Below are positions 9,505 to 17,836 of a stretch of 64,000 bases of DNA, piece after piece. The stretch covers positions 162,190-226,189 of the forward strand of contig JAFDVI010000013.1 in assembly GCA_018269055.1 (NCBI GenBank), given 5' to 3'. Origin of the DNA: Acidobacteriota bacterium. Lineage in GTDB: Bacteria; Acidobacteriota; Blastocatellia; RBC074. A program made the translations under genes and the position numbers. Within the stretch, counting starts at the first letter, position 1. Each line of letters starts with the position of its first letter. The notes beneath the pieces are model-generated. The model was not told the DNA's origin, searched no databases, and was given only the letters and a program-made list of their open reading frames with translations.

Positions 9505-9540
9505 GCTTTGGAAAACCCGAAGCGCAAAAGGTCTTTTCTT
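9492..9540 (+). terminator. Riboswitch-controlled intrinsic terminator
   Basis: A 13-bp perfect stem (AAGACCTTTTGCG at 9492-9504 with its complement at 9523-9535) runs into TTTTCTTTT. Its 5' arm overlaps the 3' strand of riboswitch helix P1, the layout expected for a transcriptional ON switch. Confidence 0.88.
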
Positions 9541-9575
9541 TTGCGCAAAACCTTTGAAGCGTAAGAGGAGTTTGA

Positions 9576-10598
9576 ATGACGGCTGTCGAATTGTTTCCAT
9601 TTGTTGATTATTGGTGGTTTTACGCGGGCTTCACTGTCCTGGTGTTATCGTTGCTTGCGTTTGATCTGGGGTTGTTTCACCGCAAAGCTCACACAGTATC
9701 CTTTCGCGAAGCCACAATTTGGAGCGCGGTCTGGTTCGCGCTGGCAATGCTTTTCAACGTCGCGCTGTATTTTTATGCGCGCTGGAAGCTTTCGCTCGAT
9801 CCGCGCCTGTTGGGTTTGCCGGGATTTGAGGCTGATACGGCCGCCTGGCAAACGGCTTTGGAGTTTCTGACGGGCTACATCATTGAACTGTCGCTGTCGG
9901 TAGACAACATCTTCATTTTCGTACTGGTGTTCAGCTATTTCGCCATTCCGTCGAAGTACCAGCATCGCGTTTTATTTTACGGCATTTTGGGCGCAATCGT
10001 CTTCCGGGCGATTTTTATCGCCATCGGTTCGGCCTTGATGCACTACCACTGGGTGATCATCGTGTTCGGAATTTTCCTGATCTTCACCGGGTTGAAAATG
10101 ATGATCGCGCCGGAAAAGGGCTTGGAACCGGAAAAGAATCCATTGATTCGTTTGTTTCGCCGTTTCGTGCCGCTGACGCCGACATTGCATGGTGATCACT
10201 TTTTCGTGCGACTGAACGGCGTTTTGCACGCAACGCCGCTGATGGTGGCGCTGATCTTTTTGGAAGTGACCGACGTGATTTTTGCGGTGGATTCGGTTCC
10301 GGCGATCTTTGCGCTGACCGATGAGCCATTGATTGTGTTCACGTCGAACATCTTCGCCATTCTGGGCCTGCGATCGTTGTATTTTCTGCTGGCCGGAGCG
10401 GTGGATAAGTTTTACCTGCTGAAATATGGCCTGGCCGTAGTGCTGATCTTTGTCGGTTCCAAGATGACCTGGCTGAACAGTTGGTACGGCGGCAAATTCC
10501 CGATCAGTTATTCGCTGGGAATCATCGCGACGGTGCTGACGGTTTCGATTGTGTTGTCTTTGATTTTTTCGAAGCAGAAACCGAGCGGCGAAACTTGA
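9576..10598 (+). CDS. TerC-family integral membrane protein, probable Mn2+ exporter
   Basis: The 340-residue polytopic membrane protein has about nine hydrophobic segments. It carries the two family signatures with buried acidic residues: ELSLSVDNIFIFVLVFSYF (about 108-126) and EVTDVIFAVDSVPA (about 229-242). The family includes Alx and the Bacillus MeeF/MeeY proteins, which export Mn2+. The Mn2+ riboswitch directly upstream strongly supports that role here. A clear Shine-Dalgarno sequence (AGAGGAG) precedes the ATG. The gene is monocistronic, followed by a large perfect hairpin at 10601-10674. Confidence 0.93.
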   Translation: MTAVELFPFVDYWWFYAGFTVLVLSLLAFDLGLFHRKAHTVSFREATIWSAVWFALAMLFNVALYFYARWKLSLDPRLLGLPGFEADTAAWQTALEFLTGYIIELSLSVDNIFIFVLVFSYFAIPSKYQHRVLFYGILGAIVFRAIFIAIGSALMHYHWVIIVFGIFLIFTGLKMMIAPEKGLEPEKNPLIRLFRRFVPLTPTLHGDHFFVRLNGVLHATPLMVALIFLEVTDVIFAVDSVPAIFALTDEPLIVFTSNIFAILGLRSLYFLLAGAVDKFYLLKYGLAVVLIFVGSKMTWLNSWYGGKFPISYSLGIIATVLTVSIVLSLIFSKQKPSGET

Positions 10599-10600
10599 GG

Positions 10601-10674
10601 ATGCGGAAGCCCGCACGGAGTAAGGGCAGGCTGAACTCTGTGAATTCGCCCTTACTCCGTGCGGGCTTCCGCAT
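10601..10674. repeat. Perfect 27-bp inverted repeat, possibly a terminator
   Basis: ATGCGGAAGCCCGCACGG... at 10601-10627 is complementary without mismatch to 10648-10674, with a 20-base loop. It starts three bases after the TerC stop codon and is followed by AATTTTT, so it can act as a terminator. Its length and perfection suggest a dispersed palindromic element rather than an ordinary terminator. Confidence 0.85.
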
Positions 10675-10802
10675 AATTTTTGCGAAGACTTTTGATGATG
10701 GCCGTTGTGGTGTACCCTCTGGCGCAGTTTTGGCACAGGCAGTTTCTATCGTTTCCGAAACGACCCAACTCAAAAATCTGAAACAGGAGCACCCAACCCG
10801 CA

Positions 10803-12275
10803 ATGGCTGAATCCGCCGCTACGCCTTCGTTTGAGCATGTCTCGAAGAATTACAACATCTGGAGCGTGATCGTCGCTTCCGCCGTGGGAACGATGATCGA
10901 ATGGTACGACTTTTATATTTTCGGCAGTTTAGCCGCGATCATTTCGCCGCTGTTTTACCCGCCGGGCAACGACACGCTGGCGCTGATTGTTTACCTGATG
11001 ACCTTTGCCGTCGGATTTGTCGTGCGGCCGTTCGGTGCATTGTTTTTTGGCCGCATCGGCGATTTGGTGGGACGCAAATACGCCTTTCTGGTGACGTTGC
11101 TGATTATGGGTGGTGCGACGGCAGCAGTTGGATTTTTGCCGACGTACAAAACCATCGGCCTGGCCGCGCCGATCATTCTGATATTAATTCGGGTGTTGCA
11201 AGGATTGGCGCTCGGCGGCGAATACGGCGGAGCAGCGGTATACGTGGCCGAACACGTGCCCGATCATCGCAGAGGGTTTTACACCAGCTTCATTCAGATC
11301 ACGGCGACGCTGGGATTGTTCGTTTCGCTGGCCGTGATTCTAAGCGTGCAATCGTTGATGTCGAAAGATGCGTTTAGCGCGTGGGGCTGGCGCATTCCGT
11401 TTTTGCTTTCGATCTTGCTGGTGGGCATGTCGCTTTACATCCGGTTGCGAATGAAAGAATCGCCGATCTTTCAGCACATCAAATCAACGGGGATGACTTC
11501 GGCGCAGCCGTTGAAGGAAGCCTTCACCAATCGCGAAAATCTGAAACGCGTTGCGATTTCGCTGTTTGGAGCCACAGCCGGGCAAGGCGTCGTCTGGTAT
11601 ACGGGGCAGTTTTACGCGCTGTTTTACCTGCAAACAATTCTGAAGGTGAATCCGCGCACGGCGAATATCATCGTCGCCATCGCGTTGCTGATCGGCATGC
11701 CGCTGTTCACCGTGTTTGGCGCGTTGTCGGACAAGGTGGGGCGCAAGAAACTGATGATGGCCGGATGTTTGCTGGCGGTGATTTGTTATTTCCCCATTTA
11801 CAAGGCGATGGTTGCGGCAGCGGGCAATAACGTTGCGGCAGTGACGTCCGCCAGAAATCCAATCACAGGCGAATACAAACTGACACCAGCGATACAGGAG
11901 CTTGATCCGGTGACCAGCGCGCCAATCTATAAACCCGCTCCTGAAGCGACGAATCCGAACGTGCCGTTCCTGGTCCTGCTCGTGTTCTTGCAATTGATTT
12001 TTGTCTGCATGGTCTACGGGCCGATTGCCGCGTATCTGGTTGAAGCCTTTCCGGCAAAGGTGCGCTACACGTCGTTGTCACTGCCGTATCACATTGGCAA
12101 TGGCATTTTCGGAGGTTTATTGCCGACGATTGGGCTGATTTCCTGCGCATGGACGGGAAATATTTATGCAGGCTTGGTTTATCCGATGATCGTGGCGGCG
12201 GTTACGTTTGTGGTGGGTTCGATCTTCCTGAAGGAAACGCATCACCATCGCATCTGGGATGAGTTGGAAGAGTAG
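10803..12275 (+). CDS. MFS transporter, metabolite:H+ symporter (MHS) family
   Basis: The product has 490 residues and 12 predicted membrane helices. MHS-family signatures include the N-terminal GTMIEWYDFYIFG (about 29-41), the loop 2-3 motif GRIGDLVGRK (about 80-89) and RVLQGLALGGEYGGAAVY (about 130-147). A second copy of the loop motif, DKVGRKK, begins the C-terminal half. An extra hydrophilic loop of about 60 residues between helices 9 and 10 (about 345-400) is longer than usual. Relatives such as ProP and KgtP import carboxylates or osmolytes with protons; the substrate here is unknown. AGGAG lies 14-18 bases before the ATG. The TAG stop is part of the following palindrome. Confidence 0.92.
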   Translation: MAESAATPSFEHVSKNYNIWSVIVASAVGTMIEWYDFYIFGSLAAIISPLFYPPGNDTLALIVYLMTFAVGFVVRPFGALFFGRIGDLVGRKYAFLVTLLIMGGATAAVGFLPTYKTIGLAAPIILILIRVLQGLALGGEYGGAAVYVAEHVPDHRRGFYTSFIQITATLGLFVSLAVILSVQSLMSKDAFSAWGWRIPFLLSILLVGMSLYIRLRMKESPIFQHIKSTGMTSAQPLKEAFTNRENLKRVAISLFGATAGQGVVWYTGQFYALFYLQTILKVNPRTANIIVAIALLIGMPLFTVFGALSDKVGRKKLMMAGCLLAVICYFPIYKAMVAAAGNNVAAVTSARNPITGEYKLTPAIQELDPVTSAPIYKPAPEATNPNVPFLVLLVFLQLIFVCMVYGPIAAYLVEAFPAKVRYTSLSLPYHIGNGIFGGLLPTIGLISCAWTGNIYAGLVYPMIVAAVTFVVGSIFLKETHHHRIWDELEE

Positions 12276-12351
12276 AGCAAGCTGCCGAGCTTGCTCTGTT
12301 TCTTCAAAAAGTGCATTCAAGAAGTAGCGCAACTTTGGCAAGTTGCGCTAC
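12272..12351. repeat. GTAG/CTAC-bounded palindromic element, copy 1
   Basis: Two hairpins lie in tandem. AGAGCAAGCT/AGCTTGCTCT (12274-12283 and 12288-12297) overlaps the transporter stop codon. GTAGCGCAACTT/AAGTTGCGCTAC (12324-12335 and 12340-12351) follows. It sits between convergent genes and may terminate both. It belongs to the family also seen at 14767, 21574, 34317, 58368 and 59923. Confidence 0.8.
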
Positions 12352-12371
12352 CTCATTCGTCAGCCAACGGT

Positions 12372-13577
12372 TTACTGGAACAATTGCGGCGCAAATTCAT
12401 TCAGGTAATCGCGCCAGTTGATCCAGGTGTGGCCGCCTGCCGATTCCTTGAACACCGGCGAAAAGCCATGTTTTTTCAGCAGTTCCACAGTGCCTTTGGT
12501 CGTGCTCAGCAAAAAATCTTCCTTGCCGGTGGCGAACCACAACAACTTCAAACCCTTTTTCGTTGCGGCATCATCGAGTTTGGATTGCATCATTTTTTCC
12601 CAGGCTTCACCCGTGGGCGAAAGCGTCGCAACGGCTGGAGCAGTTGTTGTCGAACCCGGAGCCGGACGGCTGAACACACTGAGCAAGCCCGAACTGTACA
12701 CACCGACATACGCGAATTTGTCCAGATTGGGCAGCGCAATGTTCAGCGTTTGGCCGCCACCCATCGAAAGCCCCGCGATGGCGCGATTGGCTCGACCGGG
12801 TAACAGACGGTAATTCTTTTCGACGAAGGGTTGAATGTCTTTCAAAAATTCCGCGACGAATTCATCCTGCGGCGGCGGAGTTCCGCCACTTCCAGAAGCG
12901 GGCGGCGCTGCCGGGGCGCGGTTCAACCGCGTGTGGCCTGCGGGCATAACGATGATCATTGGTTTGGCTTTTTTGGCGGCGATCAAATTGTCAAGGATGA
13001 ACCCGGCGCGTCCCACCGAAGTCCAGGCTTCGTCACAATCTCCCGCGCCGTGCAGCAAATAAAATAGCGGGTATTTGCCCTGGCCCAGTTCATATCCCGG
13101 CGGAGTGTACACGTGCAGACGGCGGAATCTGCCCAGCACCGTTGAGTAATACGTCACCGCCGAAACCGATCCGTGCGGAACAGCTTTGGTGTCGCTGAAA
13201 TCCGAACCGGGTACGTACACCAGACTCCACACGTTATTGTTCGATTCGCTGATCGAAGGATTGCGCGGATCAATCACGCTGACGCCGCCGACATTGAAGT
13301 TGTATCGGTACGCGCCTGGATCAATCGGGCCAATGGTGATTTCCCACACGCCGTTTTCGCCCCTGGCCATCTCTTTGCCTTGGCCCATGCCGGGAATGTC
13401 GCTGCCGGTCAAACGAACCTTGTCGGCTTGCGGCGCAAGAATGCGAAAGGTGATGTGCCGGTCATTGGAAACTTCCGGCGAGGTGACTTGTGGTGGTTGC
13501 GGGCGTTGCTGCGCAAATGCAGTGATGGAACTCAGCGCCGCCAGACAGAGCGCGATGATGGTTTTGTTGCGAATCAT
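12372..13577 (-). CDS. Exported esterase, CE1/enterochelin-esterase-like, with N-terminal glycogen-binding-like (E-set) domain
   Basis: The 401-residue product has a Sec signal peptide (cleavage after ITAFA, residue 22). An immunoglobulin-like E-set domain (about 35-125) follows, then an alpha/beta-hydrolase domain (about 140-400). The nucleophile elbow GLSMGG is at 269-274, with catalytic Ser 271. LLHGAGD (about 174-180) supplies the oxyanion-hole region and GGHTW near the C-terminus the catalytic His. The layout is that of feruloyl/acetyl-xylan esterases (CE1, Fae-like), so deacylation of plant or microbial polysaccharide is plausible; the substrate is not proven. It is paralogous to the esterase at 21722-22912, about 9 kb away. 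AAGGAA precedes the ATG. Confidence 0.9.
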   Translation of the reverse strand: MIRNKTIIALCLAALSSITAFAQQRPQPPQVTSPEVSNDRHITFRILAPQADKVRLTGSDIPGMGQGKEMARGENGVWEITIGPIDPGAYRYNFNVGGVSVIDPRNPSISESNNNVWSLVYVPGSDFSDTKAVPHGSVSAVTYYSTVLGRFRRLHVYTPPGYELGQGKYPLFYLLHGAGDCDEAWTSVGRAGFILDNLIAAKKAKPMIIVMPAGHTRLNRAPAAPPASGSGGTPPPQDEFVAEFLKDIQPFVEKNYRLLPGRANRAIAGLSMGGGQTLNIALPNLDKFAYVGVYSSGLLSVFSRPAPGSTTTAPAVATLSPTGEAWEKMMQSKLDDAATKKGLKLLWFATGKEDFLLSTTKGTVELLKKHGFSPVFKESAGGHTWINWRDYLNEFAPQLFQ

Positions 13578-13613
13578 GTTTATGTTCCTTGAGATAGAAA
13601 AGTAAATTCACCC

Positions 13614-13639
13614 GGTCGCTACCGCTCTCGGTACCGTAC
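13614..13639. repeat. Half copy of a GTCGCTACCGCTC-type intergenic repeat
   Basis: GGTCGCTACCGCTCTCGGTACC lies in the gap between the esterase start and the next gene's stop. The same core forms both arms of a complete inverted repeat at 61553-61677. Only one arm is present here. Confidence 0.6.
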
Positions 13640-13643
13640 TGGA

Positions 13644-14750
13644 TTAGGCGATAAAGCCTTTTTCGTTGACGAATTGCATACAAGCTTTGACATTGTCTTC
13701 TTCGACTTTGGCGCGTTCCGCGGGCGAAAGCTGATCCAGAGTCGGCAGCGGCGTCTTGCTGGATTTATCCCTGACCAGCCGGAAGATTTGCGCCAGATAT
13801 TTACCGTTGCGGTCAGGGAAAACCTCCCAATACTGTTTGGTCATGCAGGGCACTTTCAGTGGATCGCGCGTAATCATTTCCAGCGAAAATTTCGTGTTCG
13901 GATTGGCCTTCTGAATGATCGAAACGATCTTCGGCAAATCCAGAATTCCCTGTCCCAACACAACTTCGGAAAGCAAAAAGCCTTCGCCGTATGGCTGCAG
14001 GGCCATGTCTTTGATGTGGGTGGCTTTCGCGTACCGGGCCAGCCCTTCAACCAACTCCATCGGATCGTCCAGCAAAGAAATGTTGTTGCCGAAATCCAGA
14101 CAGACTTGCAGATATTTGCTCTGGTAAGTTCTCAGCAGCTTGAGAAAATCTTCCAGCGTCCAATCTTTGTGATTTTCCAGCGCGACGATGACCTTGTGTT
14201 TTTCGATCACGGGCATCGCCAACCGCAGCGCCTCGTAGCTTTGATCCACCCATTTTTTCCAGTCGGCCAGCGTCGGGAATGTTTCGTATCGCCGTCCGCC
14301 GAGCATTGCCGCGCGAACGACGGTTGCGCCTGCGGCTTTGGCATCGGCCAAGCCTTTGTCCAACGCGGTCATGTCACCGTTGCGCGGAATCGAAACCATG
14401 CCTTCCAAATACATTCCCAACTCTTCGGCGCGCGCGCGCAGCTTTGCCAAATCGCCATTGAGCGAAGTCTGAACACCTCCAGCGCCCAGCGCGTGGCATT
14501 TTTCCAGAAACTCCAGCGCATCACGCCCGCGAAAGCGCGCGGCGCTTGTGCCTTGGGCTGCGTTGGCAGCAGTTGCCGCGCTTGCTGGTGGAGCCGCGCC
14601 GATTTGCGCCCCCATAAACGATGTGGACGCGATGCCCATTTTGCTCTGAGCAAGGTTTGATGACCCGGCAAACGCGGAGGGCGAAACCGCTGCGACCGCC
14701 AACGGCGCGGCGGCATGAACGAAAAAGTCTCTTCTGGAAATCGAGTTCAT
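13644..14750 (-). CDS. Tat-exported sugar-phosphate isomerase/epimerase-like TIM-barrel protein
   Basis: The 368-residue product starts with a twin-arginine leader (SRRDFF at 5-10, hydrophobic stretch to about 28). It then folds as an AP-endonuclease-2/xylose-isomerase-like TIM barrel. Candidate metal ligands appear in the expected order: Glu192 (ALENH), Asp219 (CLDFGN), His245 (THIKD) and Glu291 (SLEMI). The family isomerises or epimerises sugars or inositols using a divalent metal. Tat export fits folding and metal loading in the cytoplasm before transport. Residues 50-72 form an Ala-rich low-complexity linker. The gene lies head to tail between the esterase and the quinoprotein on the same strand, which suggests a carbohydrate-related context. 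Confidence 0.85.
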   Translation of the reverse strand: MNSISRRDFFVHAAAPLAVAAVSPSAFAGSSNLAQSKMGIASTSFMGAQIGAAPPASAATAANAAQGTSAARFRGRDALEFLEKCHALGAGGVQTSLNGDLAKLRARAEELGMYLEGMVSIPRNGDMTALDKGLADAKAAGATVVRAAMLGGRRYETFPTLADWKKWVDQSYEALRLAMPVIEKHKVIVALENHKDWTLEDFLKLLRTYQSKYLQVCLDFGNNISLLDDPMELVEGLARYAKATHIKDMALQPYGEGFLLSEVVLGQGILDLPKIVSIIQKANPNTKFSLEMITRDPLKVPCMTKQYWEVFPDRNGKYLAQIFRLVRDKSSKTPLPTLDQLSPAERAKVEEDNVKACMQFVNEKGFIA

Positions 14751-14766
14751 AGAAGTTTCCCGGTTG

Positions 14767-14868
14767 GTAGAACAGGTTTTCCAACCTGTTCATGATTTCA
14801 ATTGCGGCGCATTACTGCCACAAACGATCTTTTGCGAAAGCCCGCGCAGGTTGGAAAACCTGCGCTAC
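14767..14868. repeat. GTAG/CTAC-bounded palindromic element, copy 2
   Basis: The outer arms GTAGAACAGGTTTTCCAACC (14767 on) and its imperfect complement ending CTAC at 14868 enclose about 55 unrelated bases. Each arm is itself a small hairpin (CAGGTT...AACCTG). The right end supplies the TAG stop codon of the minus-strand quinoprotein (14865-14867). The same CAGGTTGGAAAACCTG core occurs as a single arm at 48137-48158. Confidence 0.8.
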
Positions 14869-16493
14869 TTTTTCCTGCCAGTTGAATTGCCAACGAGCTT
14901 GAACGCGAACAACGAATCGCCAGCGCCAACCAGCAAATACTGTTTGCCGTCCAATGTGTATGTCGTCGGTCCGTTGCTGACCATGGCTCCGGTGCGGAAG
15001 TGCCACAGGATTTTGCCCGTCGCCGGATCGAAGGCGATCAGGTTATTGGTGGCATCGCCTGTGAACAGCAATTTGCCAGCGGTCGTCAAAATGCCCGGTC
15101 CGGAATTTCCCCAACCGCCGCTCAGGTATTTGTGGCTCCAGGCGATGTTTCCCGTGCGAATATCAATCGCTTTCAACACGGATTCGGCGAACAATCCGCC
15201 GCCCGTTCCGCCATAGCCTTCCGGTTTTTCTTCGGTGTCGGTCAGGTACGCCACGCTGTACCCTTCGCGCGCGTTGACATAAAACAATCCGGTGTCAGGG
15301 CTGTAACTTGGCGCGGGCCAGTTTGTGCCGCCGCCCGCGGGCGTGTTGATCAGCGAACCGTCAACTTTGGGTTCTTTGTTGGTGTCAGGAATCGGCTCGC
15401 CGCGTTCATCAACGCCTTTTGCCCAATTGACACCGACGAAGCCCTTTGACACCAGATTCTTTCCGTTCGTGCGATCCAGCACGAAAAAGAATCCGTTGCG
15501 GGCGGCTTGCGCCAACAGCTTGCGCGGCTGTCCATTGATTGTGGCGTCAAACAACACTGGCGTTTCGACGTTGTCCCAATCATGCGTGTCGTGCGGCGAA
15601 GCTTGAAAATACCAAACCAGCTTGCCGGTGTCCGGATTGATGGCCACGATGGAGCAGGTGTACAGGTTGTGGCCCTGGCGACCTTGCGCGGCGTACACAG
15701 GGTTCGGATTGCCCGTTCCCCAATACGTCAAATTCAATTCGGGATCGTATGTACCGGGCATCCACGGCATGCCGCCGCCGTGTTCCATGGCATCCTTGTT
15801 CGGCCAGGTGTCCGCGTTAGGCTCGCCCGGTCGCGGCGTGGTGTTCCAGCGCCACTGAATGTCACCGGTCACGGGGTCGAAGGAATACAGAAAGCCCGGA
15901 ATATCCATCGCATCGCCGCCGACACCCAACATCACGTGGTTTTTAACAATGAGTGGAGCCGTCGTAGTGAAGTATTGCCGCCGTTCGTCGGCGATTTTTT
16001 TTCGCCAGCGCTCCTTGCCGTTTTTGGCTTCCAGCGAAATCAGCCAGCCATCCGGCCCGACGAAATACAGCCATTCGCCATACATTCCCACGCCGCGCTG
16101 GCCGACCAGATGGCCGCCAGTGTCTTTCCAGACGTAATGCCACAACTCATCGCCGGTACGGGCATCCACGGCCCAAACGTGGTCGGGAATTGTGAAATAC
16201 AAAATGCCGTTGACCAGCAGCGGCGTAGATTTGATTTCCGGATTGCCAATGCCGCGTTGCGGGCCAACGCTCGCGCGAAAAATCCAATCCACAGCCAGCA
16301 ATCCGACGTTCTGCGCATTGATTTGCGTCAGCGTGCTGTACCGGCGCCCGGAGTAATCTCCGTTGTATGTCGGCCAGGTGTCCGTCGGCTGTTTCAGCAA
16401 TGCTTTTGGATCAAGCCCTTGAGCAACGGCGAGGCTCGACAGCATGAGCAAGGTGGCAAACTTAAAAACAGGCTTGATCGCCCACGAAGGCAC
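14865..16493 (-). CDS. Exported quinoprotein-like beta-propeller (PQQ-dependent dehydrogenase family)
   Basis: From the GTG at 16493 the product has 542 residues: a Sec-type leader (KPVFKFATLLMLSSLAVAQ), then an eight-bladed propeller. Blades show the quinoprotein tryptophan-docking pattern, for example AVDARTGDELW, SFDPVTGDIQW, AINPDTGKLVW and AFDPATGKILW. HDTHDWD is near the position of the catalytic Asp of alcohol dehydrogenases. The usual disulfide-ring cysteines and the GxxxxGVRG patch that contacts PQQ are not obvious, so this may be one of the acidobacterial quinoproteins lacking the cofactor. The reading frame stays open to 16940, but that stretch is palindromic repeat DNA, so the start is uncertain: GTG 16493 has no good Shine-Dalgarno sequence and ATG 16445 would cut the leader short. 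The diheme cytochrome upstream is a likely electron acceptor. Confidence 0.85.
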   Translation of the reverse strand: MPSWAIKPVFKFATLLMLSSLAVAQGLDPKALLKQPTDTWPTYNGDYSGRRYSTLTQINAQNVGLLAVDWIFRASVGPQRGIGNPEIKSTPLLVNGILYFTIPDHVWAVDARTGDELWHYVWKDTGGHLVGQRGVGMYGEWLYFVGPDGWLISLEAKNGKERWRKKIADERRQYFTTTAPLIVKNHVMLGVGGDAMDIPGFLYSFDPVTGDIQWRWNTTPRPGEPNADTWPNKDAMEHGGGMPWMPGTYDPELNLTYWGTGNPNPVYAAQGRQGHNLYTCSIVAINPDTGKLVWYFQASPHDTHDWDNVETPVLFDATINGQPRKLLAQAARNGFFFVLDRTNGKNLVSKGFVGVNWAKGVDERGEPIPDTNKEPKVDGSLINTPAGGGTNWPAPSYSPDTGLFYVNAREGYSVAYLTDTEEKPEGYGGTGGGLFAESVLKAIDIRTGNIAWSHKYLSGGWGNSGPGILTTAGKLLFTGDATNNLIAFDPATGKILWHFRTGAMVSNGPTTYTLDGKQYLLVGAGDSLFAFKLVGNSTGRKK

Positions 16494-16556
16494 GCTAAGG
16501 AAACATGAAGGAAAGGGAAGGCTGGGGCGCTTTTCGGAAGTGCTTTGTCCGTTCTT

Positions 16557-16735
16557 CGTCGCATAGCGACGGTTGATTTTAGCCCGGCGTTTCAACGCCG
16601 GGTAATTCGAAAAAAAACTTCGCGTCGCGTAGCGACGAATGAACTCAATCGTCGCTAACGCGACAAGGAACAAAGAGCTTGCTCGACCGTGGGTTGAAAA
16701 CCCACGGCTAAACTCAGGCGCCGCGAATGCGGCGG
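16557..16735. repeat. Mosaic of short intergenic palindromes
   Basis: The gap between the quinoprotein and the cytochrome contains several different perfect palindromes in series. They are CGTCGCATAGCGACG (16557-16571), CCCGGCGTTTCAACGCCGGG (16583-16602), CGTCGCGTAGCGACG (16623-16637) and CCGTGGGTT...AACCCACGG (16687-16707). A GC-rich GCCGC...GCGGC pair near 16719-16734 follows. No gene is supported in 16494-16810. The frame reading through this DNA is open only by chance. Confidence 0.75.
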
Positions 16736-16810
16736 TGAAGCGGGGTGATAACCTTGTTTCTTCGTGAAACTTCGTGTGTCTTCGTGGAGAAAAGTTGTTC
16801 TTGAACAAGT

Positions 16811-17662
16811 TCATTTGAGGGTCACCAGATAAGCCGTGAGATCGTGCATGGTTTCGTCCGTATATTTGTCCAGCAGTTCGCGGTGGGCTTTGAGAGGGTC
16901 TTCCACCGTAACTTTGATGTTGTTGTGTTGGCGCGACCACGAATTGTAATTGCCCGCTTCGTCAAACAGTGACACATTGAAATCATCCAGCGTCTTGATC
17001 GTGCCTTTGACGGTTGTGCCGTCGGGCAAGGTGACGGTCGCAATTCGTTTGCGCGTCGGCGCGCCAAAACCTCCGCCGCCCGGCCACAAAAACCGATTTT
17101 GAATCACATCGGGCGGAAACTTGCTGCCGATTTTGGCCAGATCGCCGGTCACGGAATGACAGGTGGCGCATTTGCCTTCGCCATTGAAATACGCTTCGCC
17201 GCGTTTGGCGTCGCCGGTGACGATGTTCAATCGTTTATATGTCCCGCGATTCGCGGCCATCTCAACCTGCAGGTGCAGAAACTGCGCAATGTCTTTGGCC
17301 TGCGCTTCGGTCAGGCGCGAAAACGCAGGCATGCCCTTTTCTGGATTTCCTTTTTGCAGGTAGGGAACAATCTTGTCGCCGCTTTCGTCGTGCAGCACGA
17401 CTTCCGACCGAATCAGATTGGGGCCTTCCGCGCCGCGCGCTTTGGGGCCGTGGCAAAACGCGCAACTGGCGGCATACAGCGGCGCGCCGCGTTCGGCTGC
17501 CGCAGGATCAGGCGGTGTGCCCAGTCCCAAAAAATCGCGAATGTTTCCGCCGCGACGACCACCGGTTGCCGGAGGCGGGTCTTGCGCATGCAGTCGCGGC
17601 ACAGTTGCCGCGCACACGACAAAAATAAACAGACAGATAATCAGCAATCGTAGCTTGCTCAT
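16811..17662 (-). CDS. Exported diheme c-type cytochrome
   Basis: From ATG 17662 the product has 283 residues with a Sec signal peptide (about 1-26) and two heme c sites. CAFCH is at 67-71, with a likely axial Met at 111 (KGMPAF), and CATCH is at 165-169. A C-terminal 100-residue extension (about 195-283) contains a beta-rich segment (ATVTLPDGTTVKGTIKTLDD) resembling the domain that follows heme in planctomycete-type cytochromes, and an alpha-helical end (HDLTAYLVTLK). I infer periplasmic electron transfer from the adjacent quinoprotein to the respiratory chain. AGAGAAGA directly before ATG 17662 favours this start over the upstream ATG at 17674. Confidence 0.9.
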   Translation of the reverse strand: MSKLRLLIICLFIFVVCAATVPRLHAQDPPPATGGRRGGNIRDFLGLGTPPDPAAAERGAPLYAASCAFCHGPKARGAEGPNLIRSEVVLHDESGDKIVPYLQKGNPEKGMPAFSRLTEAQAKDIAQFLHLQVEMAANRGTYKRLNIVTGDAKRGEAYFNGEGKCATCHSVTGDLAKIGSKFPPDVIQNRFLWPGGGGFGAPTRKRIATVTLPDGTTVKGTIKTLDDFNVSLFDEAGNYNSWSRQHNNIKVTVEDPLKAHRELLDKYTDETMHDLTAYLVTLK

Positions 17663-17679
17663 TTCTTCTCTCATCCGCC

Positions 17680-17751
17680 GGGAGCGCAGGCGTCTCGCCT
17701 GCGGATTGAACACATACGAAATGACATCGCAGGCGGGACGCCGGCGCTCCC
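17680..17751. repeat. GGGAGCGCAGGCG inverted repeat
   Basis: GGGAGCGCAGGCGTCTCGCC (from 17680) pairs with 17728-17751 over 24 positions with two mismatches. It lies just upstream of the cytochrome gene. It looks like a dispersed intergenic palindrome, distinct from the GTAG/CTAC family. Confidence 0.75.
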
Positions 17752-17836
17752 AGCAATAGAAATTTCTCTTGAAGACTATAGATCGAATGTTGGCCTTGCG
17801 CCTTCCACCTGGCGTCTTTGCGTTCGCCAGCCTGAC

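Noticed and set aside
16494..16940. N-terminal extension of the quinoprotein frame
   Set aside because: The region consists of intergenic palindromes, and the encoded peptide has no domain and would bury the leader peptide.
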